Source: Pullichristensenella sp002068815
GTDB taxonomy: Bacteria > Bacillota > Clostridia > Christensenellales > Aristaeellaceae
Length of the DNA stretch: 64,000 nt
Direction of reading: 5' to 3'
Assembly: GCA_040772885.1 (NCBI GenBank)
Contig: JAXGXF010000003.1
Span: forward strand, 186,001 to 250,000
A program made the position numbers and the translations under genes. Under the pieces are notes generated by a model that saw only the letters and a list, made by a program, of their open reading frames with translations, searched no databases and was not told where the DNA came from. This document shows positions 32,282 to 45,067 of the stretch, in pieces; positions within the stretch are counted from its first letter, which is position 1, and every line of letters starts with the position of its first letter.

Positions 32282-33301
32282 ATGCGGTGGGAAATGGGCA
32301 TTGATCTCGGCACGCGAAACGTCCGCGCGGCGCTTCCTGCGGAGGGGCCGGTGCTTTCGCAGGCGGCGGCGCTCGCGCTGCGCGAGGGGCGCGACGCGCC
32401 GGTAAACGCGGGCGACGCGGCCTTTTCCGTGTACGGGCGCACCTGCGAGGGCGTGTCGGTGCACTTTCCGCTCCACGACGGGACGCTGAAAAACAACGTC
32501 CACGCGGAGAAGCTCATCCAGTGGGTGTACTATGTGACGGAGGAGAGGCGGAAGGGAAAGCGGCTGCGCGCGCTGTTGACCACCGCGGCGCACGCGCGGG
32601 CTGTGCAGCAGGAGGCGCTTTTGCAGGCGGCGCTCGACGCGGGCGCGTCGGAGGCGGGGCTCATCTCCTCCGACGCGGCGTCGGCGCTCGGCGCGGGGCT
32701 CGACATCATGAGCCCGCAGGCGTCCCTGATCATCGACGTCGGCGCGGGCAAGGTCGCGGCGGCGCTGTTCACGCGCGGGCTCGTCGCCGCCAGCGCGTAT
32801 TTGCCCTACGGCGTCGGGCGCATCGACGAGCGGATACAGAGGATGCTTCGCACCGAGAAGGGGTTCCTGGTCGGCCCCAAGACCGCCGAGGACATCAAGC
32901 AGGCGATGGCGACCGCGCTGACCCCCGCGCCGGTTTCGATGCCGGTCGCCGGGCTGAACCTTCAAAAGCGCGTGCCGGAGATCCTCGAGGTCGAGCCGGA
33001 AATGGTCGCGCGCGCGTGCGAGGAGGTCGTCGGCGAGCTCGTGTTCATGGTCGCGTCCGTCGTCGACAACGCGCCGGAGGAGCTGGCCGCCGATCTCAAC
33101 GACGCCGGCTGCGTGCTCGCGGGCGGCGGGGCCACGATCGCCGGGCTCGACAAGCGGCTCGGCGACCGATTGGGCATCCCGACCCGCGTCGCCGAGTCGC
33201 CGGGAAACTGCGGCGTCATCGGCCTCGCGAAGGTGCTCGAGGAGCCGGACAAATATGAATCGCTGATTCTTGAGAAAATGGCGAAGCAGGCCCGGCACTA
33301 A
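32282..33301 (+). CDS. Diverged MreB-like actin-family protein
   Basis: The ATG at 32282 lies six bases after GGAGGG; two earlier in-frame starts overlap or precede that box. The 339-residue chain has the actin-ATPase layout of MreB: phosphate-1 loop MGIDLGTRNVRAAL, an interdomain segment LISSDAASALGAGLD, phosphate-2 region SLIIDVGAGKVAAALF, then YGVGRIDERIQRML...VGPKTAEDIK and the adenosine region CVLAGGGATIAGL. Classic MreB has DIGGGT at phosphate 2; here it is DVGAGK, losing the Thr and one Gly. mreC and mreD are absent. It may be a regulatory or ATPase-poor paralogue. Its stop directly abuts that of the convergent GT4 gene. Confidence 0.82.
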   Translation: MRWEMGIDLGTRNVRAALPAEGPVLSQAAALALREGRDAPVNAGDAAFSVYGRTCEGVSVHFPLHDGTLKNNVHAEKLIQWVYYVTEERRKGKRLRALLTTAAHARAVQQEALLQAALDAGASEAGLISSDAASALGAGLDIMSPQASLIIDVGAGKVAAALFTRGLVAASAYLPYGVGRIDERIQRMLRTEKGFLVGPKTAEDIKQAMATALTPAPVSMPVAGLNLQKRVPEILEVEPEMVARACEEVVGELVFMVASVVDNAPEELAADLNDAGCVLAGGGATIAGLDKRLGDRLGIPTRVAESPGNCGVIGLAKVLEEPDKYESLILEKMAKQARH

Positions 33302-34384
33302 TCATCTTCGGGACAGCTCTGCATAAAAATGCAACAGCGTCTCCGCCGCGCGGTCGAGGCCGTAGCCGGCGGAGAGGATCGACTCGATCGCGCCCGCGCT
33401 CGCTTTTGCGCGGTCGGGGCGGTCGAGCGCGAGCAGCGCCTCCGCCCACGAGGCCGCGCCCTCCCGCAGCGGGAGGAATCGGACGAGGTCCGTCAGCGCC
33501 GCCTCCTTTGTAACCGCGTCGCCGACGAGCGAGGGAAGCCCCGCCGCCTGCCACTCGAGCAGCACCGTCGGGAAGCCCTCGTAGAGCGACGGCAGCGCCA
33601 TGACATCCATCGCCGCGAGGAACCTCTCCGGGTCGGGCACGCTGCCGGCGAACACGACCCTGTCCCCGAGCGGCTTCGCGCGCCCGCGGATTTCTTCCTC
33701 CAAGTAGCCGTCGCCGACGAGCAGCAGCCGCGCGTCGGGGCGGCGCTTGAGCACTTCCTCGAAAATCTCCAACAAAAACGCGTGGTTTTTCTGGGCGTTG
33801 AAGCGCCCGACGTGGCCCAGGACGAGCGCATTCTCCAATCCAAGCGCCGGCCGGACGGCTTTGCGCGCCTCCGGGTCGAACCGGAAGCGGCCCGCGTCGA
33901 CGGCGTTCGGGAGCACGGTGAATTTCCCGCGCCCGAACAGCCACCTGCCGGCGTCCGTCCCGCAGGCGGCGGCGGCTGTGTAGCTCAAAAGAAACAGCGG
34001 GAGAACGCGCCTGTGCTGCCGGTTGCGAAGAGACGTCGTGTTGTGGCAGTGTGCGACGCGCAATCCGCAGCCTCCGAGCGCCGCCGCGAGCATCTCGAGA
34101 AACAGCGACGACGAGTTGCCGTGCGCGTGGACGAGGTCGTACCGGTTTTTGCGGATCAGCTTGGCGAGCTCCAGCACGTAGCCCACGCCGGGGCGGCGGC
34201 TGGCCAGGCGATGCACCCGTATGCCGCGGGCCTCGATCTCGCGCAGGAGCGAAGGCTCGACCGCGTTGCCGGCGGCGAAGTCCATCGAAATCCCGGCGCG
34301 GGACAGCGCGTCCGCGCGCTCGAGCGCGAACATCGTGATGCCGTTGCGGGTCACGGGGACGGTGAACACGTGCAGCGTCTTCAT
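33302..34384 (-). CDS. Glycosyltransferase family 4
   Basis: The 360-residue GT-B enzyme has LVHAHGNSSSLFLEML in the N-terminal half, the donor-site LGHVGRFNAQKNH and the EX7E motif in LYEGFPTVLLEWQAAGLP. Such retaining enzymes add sugars to lipid-linked glycans on the cytoplasmic face. It is the last of five genes starting with rpiB and begins 3 bp after the GT2 stop. Sugar and linkage cannot be told. Confidence 0.92.
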   Translation of the reverse strand: MKTLHVFTVPVTRNGITMFALERADALSRAGISMDFAAGNAVEPSLLREIEARGIRVHRLASRRPGVGYVLELAKLIRKNRYDLVHAHGNSSSLFLEMLAAALGGCGLRVAHCHNTTSLRNRQHRRVLPLFLLSYTAAAACGTDAGRWLFGRGKFTVLPNAVDAGRFRFDPEARKAVRPALGLENALVLGHVGRFNAQKNHAFLLEIFEEVLKRRPDARLLLVGDGYLEEEIRGRAKPLGDRVVFAGSVPDPERFLAAMDVMALPSLYEGFPTVLLEWQAAGLPSLVGDAVTKEAALTDLVRFLPLREGAASWAEALLALDRPDRAKASAGAIESILSAGYGLDRAAETLLHFYAELSRR

Positions 34385-34387
34385 CGG

Positions 34388-35248
34388 CTATTCCCTCGCG
34401 TCGAGCGCCGACAGCTTCGCCGCCGGCGCGGAAGTCCGCTCGGCCTCGTAGAGCTTCGCGTCGACGAGGAAGCGGTACATGAAGCTGTACATGAAGTGGT
34501 AGATGAGCCCCGGCCGCCCGTCGAGAAAGCCGAGCTGGAACACATAGCGGAAGATGAACGCGCAGAACGCGCGGAAGAACTTCGGGAACCTGTAGTAGAG
34601 CCCGCTCTTGAGCTTCCTGGTGCGGCGGATGCGGCCGTCGAGCCGCGAATCGGAATCCTGCGCGCCGAGCACCGCCAGCACCTCGCGCGTCGCGTACCAG
34701 TTGAGCTTGTCCGCGAAAAAGCCGACGGACTTGAAGTCGTAGTGGTCGAACTTCGCGCGGATTCGGACCTCGCGACCCTCGCAGAGCACCGTGTGCTCGT
34801 CGATCAACCGGTCCTCGATGCGCCCGATGCCGTTGCGGAAGATCATCAGCTTCCGCTTCTTCGCGCCGCCGAAGCGCAGGGGCTTTCCGAGCATGTAGAA
34901 CACGGCCTCCATCGAGATGCCGTGGACGCCGCTCTCCCGCGGGAGTTTCAGGATCGGCTCGCACTCGGCCTTGACCGCATCGGTCATGCGCTCGTCCGCG
35001 TCGATGCGAAGCACCCACTCGGTCCGTATGTCGCAGTTGTCGAGCGCCCAGTTGAACTGCCGCGCGTGGCTCTCGAACGGGTGGTACGCGAATTCCGCGC
35101 CGAACGCGCGCGCGATCGCCTCGGTCTGGTCGTCGCTGCCGGAATCGACGACGACGACGCGGCTCGCGAAGCCCGCGACGGACGTAAGGCAGTCCGGCAG
35201 GTTCTTCTGCTCGTTCTTCGTCAGGATGATCGCGGTCAGGTCAGCCAT
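34388..35248 (-). CDS. Glycosyltransferase family 2 (WaaE/KdtX-like)
   Basis: The 286-residue GT-A enzyme starts LTAIILTKNEQKNLPDCL and has VVVDSGSDDQTEAIA and the DxD site VLRIDADERM. This form resembles the WaaE/KdtX group of beta-glucosyltransferases. A C-terminal amphipathic/hydrophobic region (FFRAFCAFIFRYVFQLGF) suggests peripheral membrane association. Its start overlaps the epimerase gene by eight bases. Confidence 0.9.
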   Translation of the reverse strand: MADLTAIILTKNEQKNLPDCLTSVAGFASRVVVVDSGSDDQTEAIARAFGAEFAYHPFESHARQFNWALDNCDIRTEWVLRIDADERMTDAVKAECEPILKLPRESGVHGISMEAVFYMLGKPLRFGGAKKRKLMIFRNGIGRIEDRLIDEHTVLCEGREVRIRAKFDHYDFKSVGFFADKLNWYATREVLAVLGAQDSDSRLDGRIRRTRKLKSGLYYRFPKFFRAFCAFIFRYVFQLGFLDGRPGLIYHFMYSFMYRFLVDAKLYEAERTSAPAAKLSALDARE

Positions 35249-36107
35249 GTCCAGCCTCCGTTCTTCGGACGCACTCCGCGAACGCGTGCGCTTGATAGGA
35301 AAGCCCGCAGTCGGCCGTGTCGCTCCGGTAGCAGAAGCCGCCGAACGCGCGGCGGACGACGCCTGCGCGCCCGAACAGCTTGATCAGCGGGTTCCAAAGG
35401 CGCGGAAAGGCCATCTTCTTCCCCCGCGCTTTGGCGATTTCCCGCACGAAATCCGAAGTCCTGACGACCGCGTCCTGCACGTGGTACGTGCCGCCGTTTC
35501 CGCGATCGATCAACAGCCGTATCAATTCCGCGAGGTGCTCTATGTACACGGCGCCGCGCCGGTTCGGGAAGTCCGGGAACAGCGGGAAGCGGTCCGCAAA
35601 CCGCGAAAGCCGCGTGTAGTTTCCGCGGCAGCCCGGCCCGAACACCATCATCGGGCGCAGGATCGCCGCCTGAAAGCCGTCGCCCTCGAGCGCGCGGATG
35701 CCGATTTCGGCGTCGAGCTTGCTCTGTCCGTACGCGTTCGACGGCGCGGGGGGCGTGTCCGGCGCGATCTCGAAGTCCTTTCCCGCCGGGGCCGCGTCGC
35801 CGAACACGATGCTGCTCGAGAGGAAGATGAACTGCCGGACGCCGGCCTCCTTCGCGCGCGCGGCAGCCTCGATCGCGAGGTCGCGGTTGACCCTCTCGTA
35901 CAGCGCGCGCATTGCGGGCTTCGGCGACACGTGCGCGATGCCCGCGACGAGCACGACGCTGTCGTAGCCGGAAAAATCGAACGCGCGCCACGCGTCCGAC
36001 CGCATGTCGATCGTGGCCGCGCGGTAACTCCCGGGGAAGTCCGCGAGCCGCCGCGCGACCGCCGTGCCGATGAAGCTCCCCTCGCCCGCGATCAGCACGC
36101 TACGCAC
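35241..36107 (-). CDS. NAD-dependent sugar epimerase/dehydratase
   Basis: The 288-residue short-chain enzyme starts with GTG at 36107. It has a Rossmann loop AGEGSFIGTAVARRL, VVLVAGIAHVSPK and the catalytic YGQSK (Y-x3-K). It acts on a nucleotide sugar, perhaps making the 4-epimer used by the neighbouring priming transferase. It overlaps the genes on both sides by eight bases. It has a serine/threonine-poor first loop but all core residues; exact reaction unknown. Confidence 0.9.
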   Translation of the reverse strand: MRSVLIAGEGSFIGTAVARRLADFPGSYRAATIDMRSDAWRAFDFSGYDSVVLVAGIAHVSPKPAMRALYERVNRDLAIEAAARAKEAGVRQFIFLSSSIVFGDAAPAGKDFEIAPDTPPAPSNAYGQSKLDAEIGIRALEGDGFQAAILRPMMVFGPGCRGNYTRLSRFADRFPLFPDFPNRRGAVYIEHLAELIRLLIDRGNGGTYHVQDAVVRTSDFVREIAKARGKKMAFPRLWNPLIKLFGRAGVVRRAFGGFCYRSDTADCGLSYQAHAFAECVRRTEAGHG

Positions 36108-36708
36108 TCTTCTTCCCCCCCGCGCGGCCCTCGCGCACGCCCGCGCCGTTGAGCACGCACGCGATCGAGCCGAAGAAGCACCTGACGTCCATCCGGAAGC
36201 CGAAGTTTTTCACGTACTCCTCGTCGTAGCGCACCTTGACCGGGATCGGCAATTCGTCGCGGCCGTTGATCTGCGCCCAGCCGGTCAGCCCCGGGCGCAC
36301 CGCGTTGACGCCGGCGATTTCGCGCGCCTCGATCAGATCGTACTGGTTGTAGAGCGCCGGGCGCGGGCCGATCAGCGACATGTCGCCGCGCAGCACGTTC
36401 CAGAGCTGCGGCAGCTCGTCCAGGCTCGATTTTCGCAAGAACGCGCCGATGGGCGTGATGAACCGCTCCGGGTCGTTGAGCAGATGCGTCGCGGTGTCCC
36501 GCGGCGTGTCCAAACGCATCGTGCGGAATTTCAGGATCGTGAACAGCCGCCCGCCCCGCCCGACGCGCTTTTGCAAAAACAGCACCGGCCCCTTTGAGGT
36601 CAGCTTGACCGCGAGCGCGACCAAGAGAAACACCGGCGAGAGCGCCGCCATGAGGAGAAGCGACAGGGCGGCGTCGAGCGCGCGCTTGATCCTCGCGTAC
36701 GCGCTCAT
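36100..36708 (-). CDS. Priming sugar-1-phosphate transferase (undecaprenyl-phosphate)
   Basis: The 202-residue protein is a bacterial sugar transferase of the small PglC type. One N-terminal hydrophobic hairpin (residues 10-35) is followed by the catalytic domain with FLQKRVGRGGRLFTILKFRTM, SLDELPQLWNVLRGDMSLIGPRP and RPGLTGWAQINGRDELP. It loads the first sugar phosphate onto undecaprenyl phosphate and so starts the repeat unit. Its ATG overlaps the rpiB stop (ATGA). Confidence 0.95.
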   Translation of the reverse strand: MSAYARIKRALDAALSLLLMAALSPVFLLVALAVKLTSKGPVLFLQKRVGRGGRLFTILKFRTMRLDTPRDTATHLLNDPERFITPIGAFLRKSSLDELPQLWNVLRGDMSLIGPRPALYNQYDLIEAREIAGVNAVRPGLTGWAQINGRDELPIPVKVRYDEEYVKNFGFRMDVRCFFGSIACVLNGAGVREGRAGGKKSA

Positions 36709-37145
36709 TCCATCGGGAGGCTGTCGATCAACGCGACGCGCAGCGCGTGCCGGCCGCCCTCGTGCGGCGTCTCGAGGAACGTGTCCACGAGCAGCTTCGC
36801 CGTGTCCTCGCCGATCACGCGCGCGCCGAGCGCGATCATGTTCGCGTTGTTGTGAAGCCGCGCCATCCTGACGGTCAATACGTCCGTGCAGTTGACGCAG
36901 CGGATGCCCTCGAGCCGGTTCGCCGCGAGCGAGATTCCAAAGCCCGTGCCGCAGATGACGACGCCGCGCTCGCACGCGCCGGACTTCACGAGCCGCGCGG
37001 CCTTGCGGCCGTAGACCGGGTAGTCGCACGAGACCTTTTCCTCGCAGCCGCAGTCGATGATTTCGTGGCCGGCGGCCTCGAGGTGGGAGATCAGCATCCG
37101 CCGGTAATCGTATCCGGCGTGGTCGCTTCCGATCGCAATCTTCAT
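36705..37145 (-). CDS. rpiB: RpiB/LacAB family sugar-phosphate isomerase
   Basis: The ATG at 37145 follows AAGGAG by seven bases. The 146-residue enzyme has KIAIGSDHAGYDYR, the catalytic Cys in ICGTGFGISLAANR and HNNANMIALGARV. RpiB interconverts ribose 5-phosphate and ribulose 5-phosphate; some members act on allose or galactose phosphates. It is the first gene of the glycan operon and overlaps the priming transferase by four bases, so it may supply a sugar precursor for the polymer rather than serve only the pentose pathway. Confidence 0.93.
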   Translation of the reverse strand: MKIAIGSDHAGYDYRRMLISHLEAAGHEIIDCGCEEKVSCDYPVYGRKAARLVKSGACERGVVICGTGFGISLAANRLEGIRCVNCTDVLTVRMARLHNNANMIALGARVIGEDTAKLLVDTFLETPHEGGRHALRVALIDSLPME

Positions 37146-37187
37146 GGGAGGACTCCTTTTTCCGGTTGTTGCATGTCTGCAAGTGTC

Positions 37188-37193
37188 ATTATA
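37188..37193 (-). promoter_or_regulatory. Extended -10 promoter of the rpiB glycan operon
   Basis: TGC-TATAAT on the minus strand, 43 bp before the rpiB start; the -35 position is poor (TTTTCG). Confidence 0.55.
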
Positions 37194-37551
37194 GCACATT
37201 TTCGCCCGTCCGAAAAGGGCTGTTTTTGCAGGGAATCCTGCAAGTTACCGTGAGATATGCAGGAAAACGACCAAAGCCTTATTCCTGTGAAATGTTAAAT
37301 TCGCGATAAATTTCGCGATTTCCCGAAGAAAGCTCCAAAACGCGCCTTGACAGCCGATTTTTGATTTGCTATTATGTACAATTGCGGTAGTCTGGACAAA
37401 TAGCCGCTTTTTGCGGCCGAAGCCCGGCTCCGGGGCGATTTTCGGCGGGAATTGGACATTCCGCATCAAAATCGCGGCGAAAGCTCGTGAAAATTCATCG
37501 AAAATTTACAGGGCTTTGAGCCGAACAAATTGAAAATCTGGGGTGATATGG
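37194..37551. other. Intergenic region between rpiB and rpoB
   Basis: This AT-richer gap holds a small palindrome (tcgcgataaatttcgcga, 37303-37320), the rpoB promoter, and a leader of about 170 nt with short G/C inverted repeats (gccgctttttgcggc, near 37402). No small gene with a ribosome binding site was seen. Confidence 0.6.
37347..37375 (+). promoter_or_regulatory. rpoB promoter
   Basis: Perfect TTGACA (37347-37352), 17 bp, TATTAT (37370-37375), upstream A/T tracts. This is among the strongest promoters in the window. Confidence 0.8.
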
Positions 37552-41346
<3,795 letters not shown>

Positions 41347-41395
41347 TCGTCCACCCGCTGCCGGAGGCTTGTAAGATAGAAGGGAGAGACGCTCC

Positions 41396-44300
41396 TTGTT
41401 TGAATTGACAAATCTGGACTCCATACAGATCGGGCTCGCCTCGCCGGAGAAGATCCGCCAGTGGTCGCACGGCGAGGTCGAGAAGGCGGAAACCATCAAC
41501 TACCGGACGCTGAAGCCGGAGCGCGACGGGCTTTTCTGCGAGCGCATCTTCGGCCCCACGAAGGACTGGGAGTGCAACTGCGGCAAGTACAAGCGCACGC
41601 GCTTCAAGGGCGTCATCTGCGACAAGTGCGGCGTCGAGGTCACGAAGGCGAAGGTCCGCCGCGAGCGCATGGGCCACATCGAGCTCGCCGCGCCCGTCAG
41701 CCACATCTGGTATTTCAAGGGAATCCCGAGCCGCATGGGGACGCTTCTCAACATCTCCCCGCGCGCGCTCGAGCAGGTATTGTACTTCGCGAGCTACATC
41801 GTGCTCGACCCCGGCGACTCGAAGGAGCTCGGGCTCGAGCGGCACAAGCTGCTCTCCGAGGCCGAGTATCAGATGAAGCGCCAGCAGGCGAACGAAAACG
41901 GCTGGGAGTTCCGCGTCGGCATCGGCGCCGAGGCCGTGCGCGAGATGCTGCGCGAATTGGACCTCGACGAGATGGCCGCGAACCTCCGGCGCGAATTGCA
42001 GGAGCTCTCCGAGCGCGAGACGAAGCGCGACAGCGAGGGCCAGAAGCGCCAGCGCGTGATCAAGCGGCTCGAGGTCGTCGAGGCGTTCCGCCTGAGCGGC
42101 AACAAGCCCGAGTGGATGATTTTGGACGTCGTGCCGGTCATTCCGCCGGAGCTCCGCCCGATGGTGCAGCTCGACGGCGGCCGGTTCGCGACCGCGGACC
42201 TGAACGACCTCTACCGCCGCGTGATCAATCGAAACAACCGCTTGAAGCGCATGCTCGAGATGGGCGCGCCGGACATCATCGTCCGAAACGAGAAGCGGAT
42301 GCTGCAGGAGGCCGTCGACGCCTTGATCGACAACGGCCGCCGCGGGCGCCCGGTGACCGGCGCGGGCGGGAGGCAGTTGAAGAGCCTCTCGGACCTCCTG
42401 CGCGGAAAGCAGGGGCGCTTCCGGCAGAACCTGCTCGGAAAGCGCGTAGACTACTCGGGCCGCTCGGTCATCGTCGTCGGCCCGACCTTGAAGCTCTACC
42501 AGTGCGGCCTCCCGAAGGAGATGGCGCTGGAACTGTTCAAGCCGTTTGTCATCGAGCGGCTCGTCAACCAGGGCATGGCCGTCAATGTCAAGACCGCGAA
42601 GCGCGCCGTCGAGCGGCTGCGCCCGGAGGTCTGGGACGTGCTCGAGAGCGTCATCAAGGACCACCCGGTCATGCTGAACCGCGCGCCGACCTTGCACCGG
42701 CTGGGCATCCAGGCGTTCGAGCCGATCCTGGTCGAGGGCAAGGCGCTTAAACTGCATCCCTTGTGCTGCACCGCGTTCAACGCGGACTTCGACGGCGACC
42801 AGATGGCCGTGCACGTGCCGCTCTCGATGGAGGCGCAGGCCGAGGCCCGCTTCCTGATGCTCTCGGCGAACAACATCTTAAAGCCGCAGGACGGAAAGCC
42901 GGTCGTGTCGCCGACGCAGGACATGGTGCTCGGCTGCTACTACCTGACGATCCTCCGCGAGGGCGCGAAGGGCGAGGGCAAGTTCTTCGCCGACGTCGAC
43001 GAGGCGCTGATGGCCTACTCGGCGGGCGAGCTCTCCTTGCAGGCGAGGTGCCACATACGCCTCTCGCGAACCGTCGACGGCGTCGAGCACCGCAGGATCG
43101 TCGAGACGACGATCGGGCGCGTGATCTTCAACGACGCGATCCCGCAGGACCTCGGCACGAAGCCGAGGAAGACCGTCGACGACATGTTCCTGCTCGAGGT
43201 CGACGAGGTCGTCGGCAAGAAGCAGCTCGGCCGCATCGTCGACGACTGCTACCGCGCGCACGGCGTGACCGTGACCGCGCAGATGCTCGACAACATCAAG
43301 GCGCTCGGCTTCAAGTACTCGACGAGGGGCGCCTTGACGGTCTCCGTCGCGGACATCGTCGTGCCCGAGGAGAAGGCGACGATTTTGAAGGACGCCGAGG
43401 CCGAGGTGCACGCGATCGAGCGCGCGTTCAAGCGCGGCCGCATGTCCGAGAACGAGCGGTATACGTCCGTCATACGCATCTGGGAGAAGGCGACGAACGA
43501 CGTCACGAAGAAGGTCATGGACTCGCTCTCGATGTTCAACCCGATCAACATGATGGCGACCTCCGGCGCGCGCGGCTCGATCAACCAGATTCGCCAGCTC
43601 GCCGGCATGCGCGGCCTGATGGCCTCGCCGTCCGGAAAGATCATCGAGCTGCCGATCCGCGCGAACTTCCGCGAGGGGCTGACGGTTCTCGAGTTCTTCC
43701 TGTCCTCGCACGGCTCGCGCAAGTCGCTCGCCGACACCGCGCTTCGAACCGCCGACTCCGGCTATATGACGCGCCGGCTCGTCGACGTGTCGCAGGAGAA
43801 CATCGTGCGCGAGGTCGACTGCTTCGCGGCGCGCAATGAAAAGGTCCGCGGCCTCAAGGTCTCCGACATACGCGACGGCGAGGACGCGATCGAGACGCTG
43901 AACGACCGCATCCGCGGCCGCGTCGCCGCCGAGGACGTCGTCAATCCCAACACCGGCGAGATCATCGTCCAGATGAACGAGATGATCGACTACGACGTCG
44001 CGAATAGAATCGTCGCGGCGGGCGTCCACGAGGTGACCGTCCGGAGCGTCTTGACCTGCCAGTCGTCCGCGGGCGTCTGCGCGCGCTGCTACGGCTCGAA
44101 CATGACCAACGGCAAGCTCGTCGACGTCGGCGAGGCCGTCGGCATCATCGCCGCGCAGTCGATCGGCGAGCCCGGAACGCAGCTGACGATGCGCACGTTC
44201 CACACCGGCGGCGTCGCGACCGGCGACGACATCACGCAGGGCCTTCCGCGCGTCGAGGAGCTCTTCGAGGCGAGAAAGCCGAAGCGCGAGGCGATACTGG

Positions 44301-44962
44301 CCGAGATTTCCGGCACCGTGCACATCACGACCGACGTCAAGAAGCGCAAGAAGCTGACGATCATGTCCAACGACGGCGAGGCCGAGACGAAGGAATACCC
44401 GATCAACTACGGCTCGAAGCTCAAGGTCGAGGATGGGGACGTCGTCGAGGCCGGCGACGAACTGATCGAGGGCTCGATCAACCCGCACGACCTGCTCAGA
44501 ATCCTCGGCGTCAAGGCCGTGCAGGACTACCTCGTCAAGGAGGTGCAGTCGGTCTACCGCCGCCAGGGCGTCGAGATCGCCGACAAGCACATCGAGGTCA
44601 TCGTGCGCCAGATGCTCAGGAAAGTCAAGGTCGAGGATTCGAACGACACGAACATGCTGCCCGGCGCGCTCGTCGACATCTTCCGCTTCGAGCAGGAGAA
44701 CCGGCGCACGCTTGAAAACGGCGGACGCCCCGCGACCGCGAAGCGCACGCTGCTCGGCATCACGAAGGCCGCGCTCGCGACCGAGTCGTTCCTGTCGGCG
44801 GCGTCGTTCCAGGAGACCACGCGCGTATTGACCGAGGCCGCGATCAAGGGCAAGGTCGATCCGCTCTTGGGGCTCAAGGAGAACGTCATCATCGGCAAGC
44901 AGATTCCCGCCGGCACCGGCATGCGGCGCTACCGGGACATCGAGATTCACGAAGCCTATTGA
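41396..44962 (+). CDS. rpoC: RNA polymerase subunit beta'
   Basis: The 1188-residue subunit starts with TTG at 41396, preceded by AGGGAG; the MFELTNLDSIQIGLASPEKI start is the family form. The zinc clamp CNCGKYKRTRFKGVICDKCG, the catalytic NADFDGDQMAVH, the bridge/trigger region (GLTVLEFFLSSHGSRKSLADT) and the second zinc site CQSSAGVCARCYG are all present. Length is typical for Firmicutes without large insertions. TTG initiation for so abundant a protein is unusual and may balance it against rpoB. Confidence 0.98.
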   Translation: MFELTNLDSIQIGLASPEKIRQWSHGEVEKAETINYRTLKPERDGLFCERIFGPTKDWECNCGKYKRTRFKGVICDKCGVEVTKAKVRRERMGHIELAAPVSHIWYFKGIPSRMGTLLNISPRALEQVLYFASYIVLDPGDSKELGLERHKLLSEAEYQMKRQQANENGWEFRVGIGAEAVREMLRELDLDEMAANLRRELQELSERETKRDSEGQKRQRVIKRLEVVEAFRLSGNKPEWMILDVVPVIPPELRPMVQLDGGRFATADLNDLYRRVINRNNRLKRMLEMGAPDIIVRNEKRMLQEAVDALIDNGRRGRPVTGAGGRQLKSLSDLLRGKQGRFRQNLLGKRVDYSGRSVIVVGPTLKLYQCGLPKEMALELFKPFVIERLVNQGMAVNVKTAKRAVERLRPEVWDVLESVIKDHPVMLNRAPTLHRLGIQAFEPILVEGKALKLHPLCCTAFNADFDGDQMAVHVPLSMEAQAEARFLMLSANNILKPQDGKPVVSPTQDMVLGCYYLTILREGAKGEGKFFADVDEALMAYSAGELSLQARCHIRLSRTVDGVEHRRIVETTIGRVIFNDAIPQDLGTKPRKTVDDMFLLEVDEVVGKKQLGRIVDDCYRAHGVTVTAQMLDNIKALGFKYSTRGALTVSVADIVVPEEKATILKDAEAEVHAIERAFKRGRMSENERYTSVIRIWEKATNDVTKKVMDSLSMFNPINMMATSGARGSINQIRQLAGMRGLMASPSGKIIELPIRANFREGLTVLEFFLSSHGSRKSLADTALRTADSGYMTRRLVDVSQENIVREVDCFAARNEKVRGLKVSDIRDGEDAIETLNDRIRGRVAAEDVVNPNTGEIIVQMNEMIDYDVANRIVAAGVHEVTVRSVLTCQSSAGVCARCYGSNMTNGKLVDVGEAVGIIAAQSIGEPGTQLTMRTFHTGGVATGDDITQGLPRVEELFEARKPKREAILAEISGTVHITTDVKKRKKLTIMSNDGEAETKEYPINYGSKLKVEDGDVVEAGDELIEGSINPHDLLRILGVKAVQDYLVKEVQSVYRRQGVEIADKHIEVIVRQMLRKVKVEDSNDTNMLPGALVDIFRFEQENRRTLENGGRPATAKRTLLGITKAALATESFLSAASFQETTRVLTEAAIKGKVDPLLGLKENVIIGKQIPAGTGMRRYRDIEIHEAY

Positions 44963-45006
44963 TCCCCGAGAACCCCCGATTCCCGGCGCTGTCGAATTGT
45001 TTTTAC

Positions 45007-45035
45007 TTGACACCGCCGGGGTTCGGTGGTATCCT
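45007..45035 (+). promoter_or_regulatory. Promoter of the L7Ae-like gene
   Basis: Perfect TTGACA (45007-45012), 17 bp, TATCCT (45030-45035), so this gene and perhaps the str genes can be expressed apart from rpoBC. Confidence 0.65.
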
Positions 45036-45067
45036 CAATGAGTTTGATACTGGAGAGGAGTGCGCGC

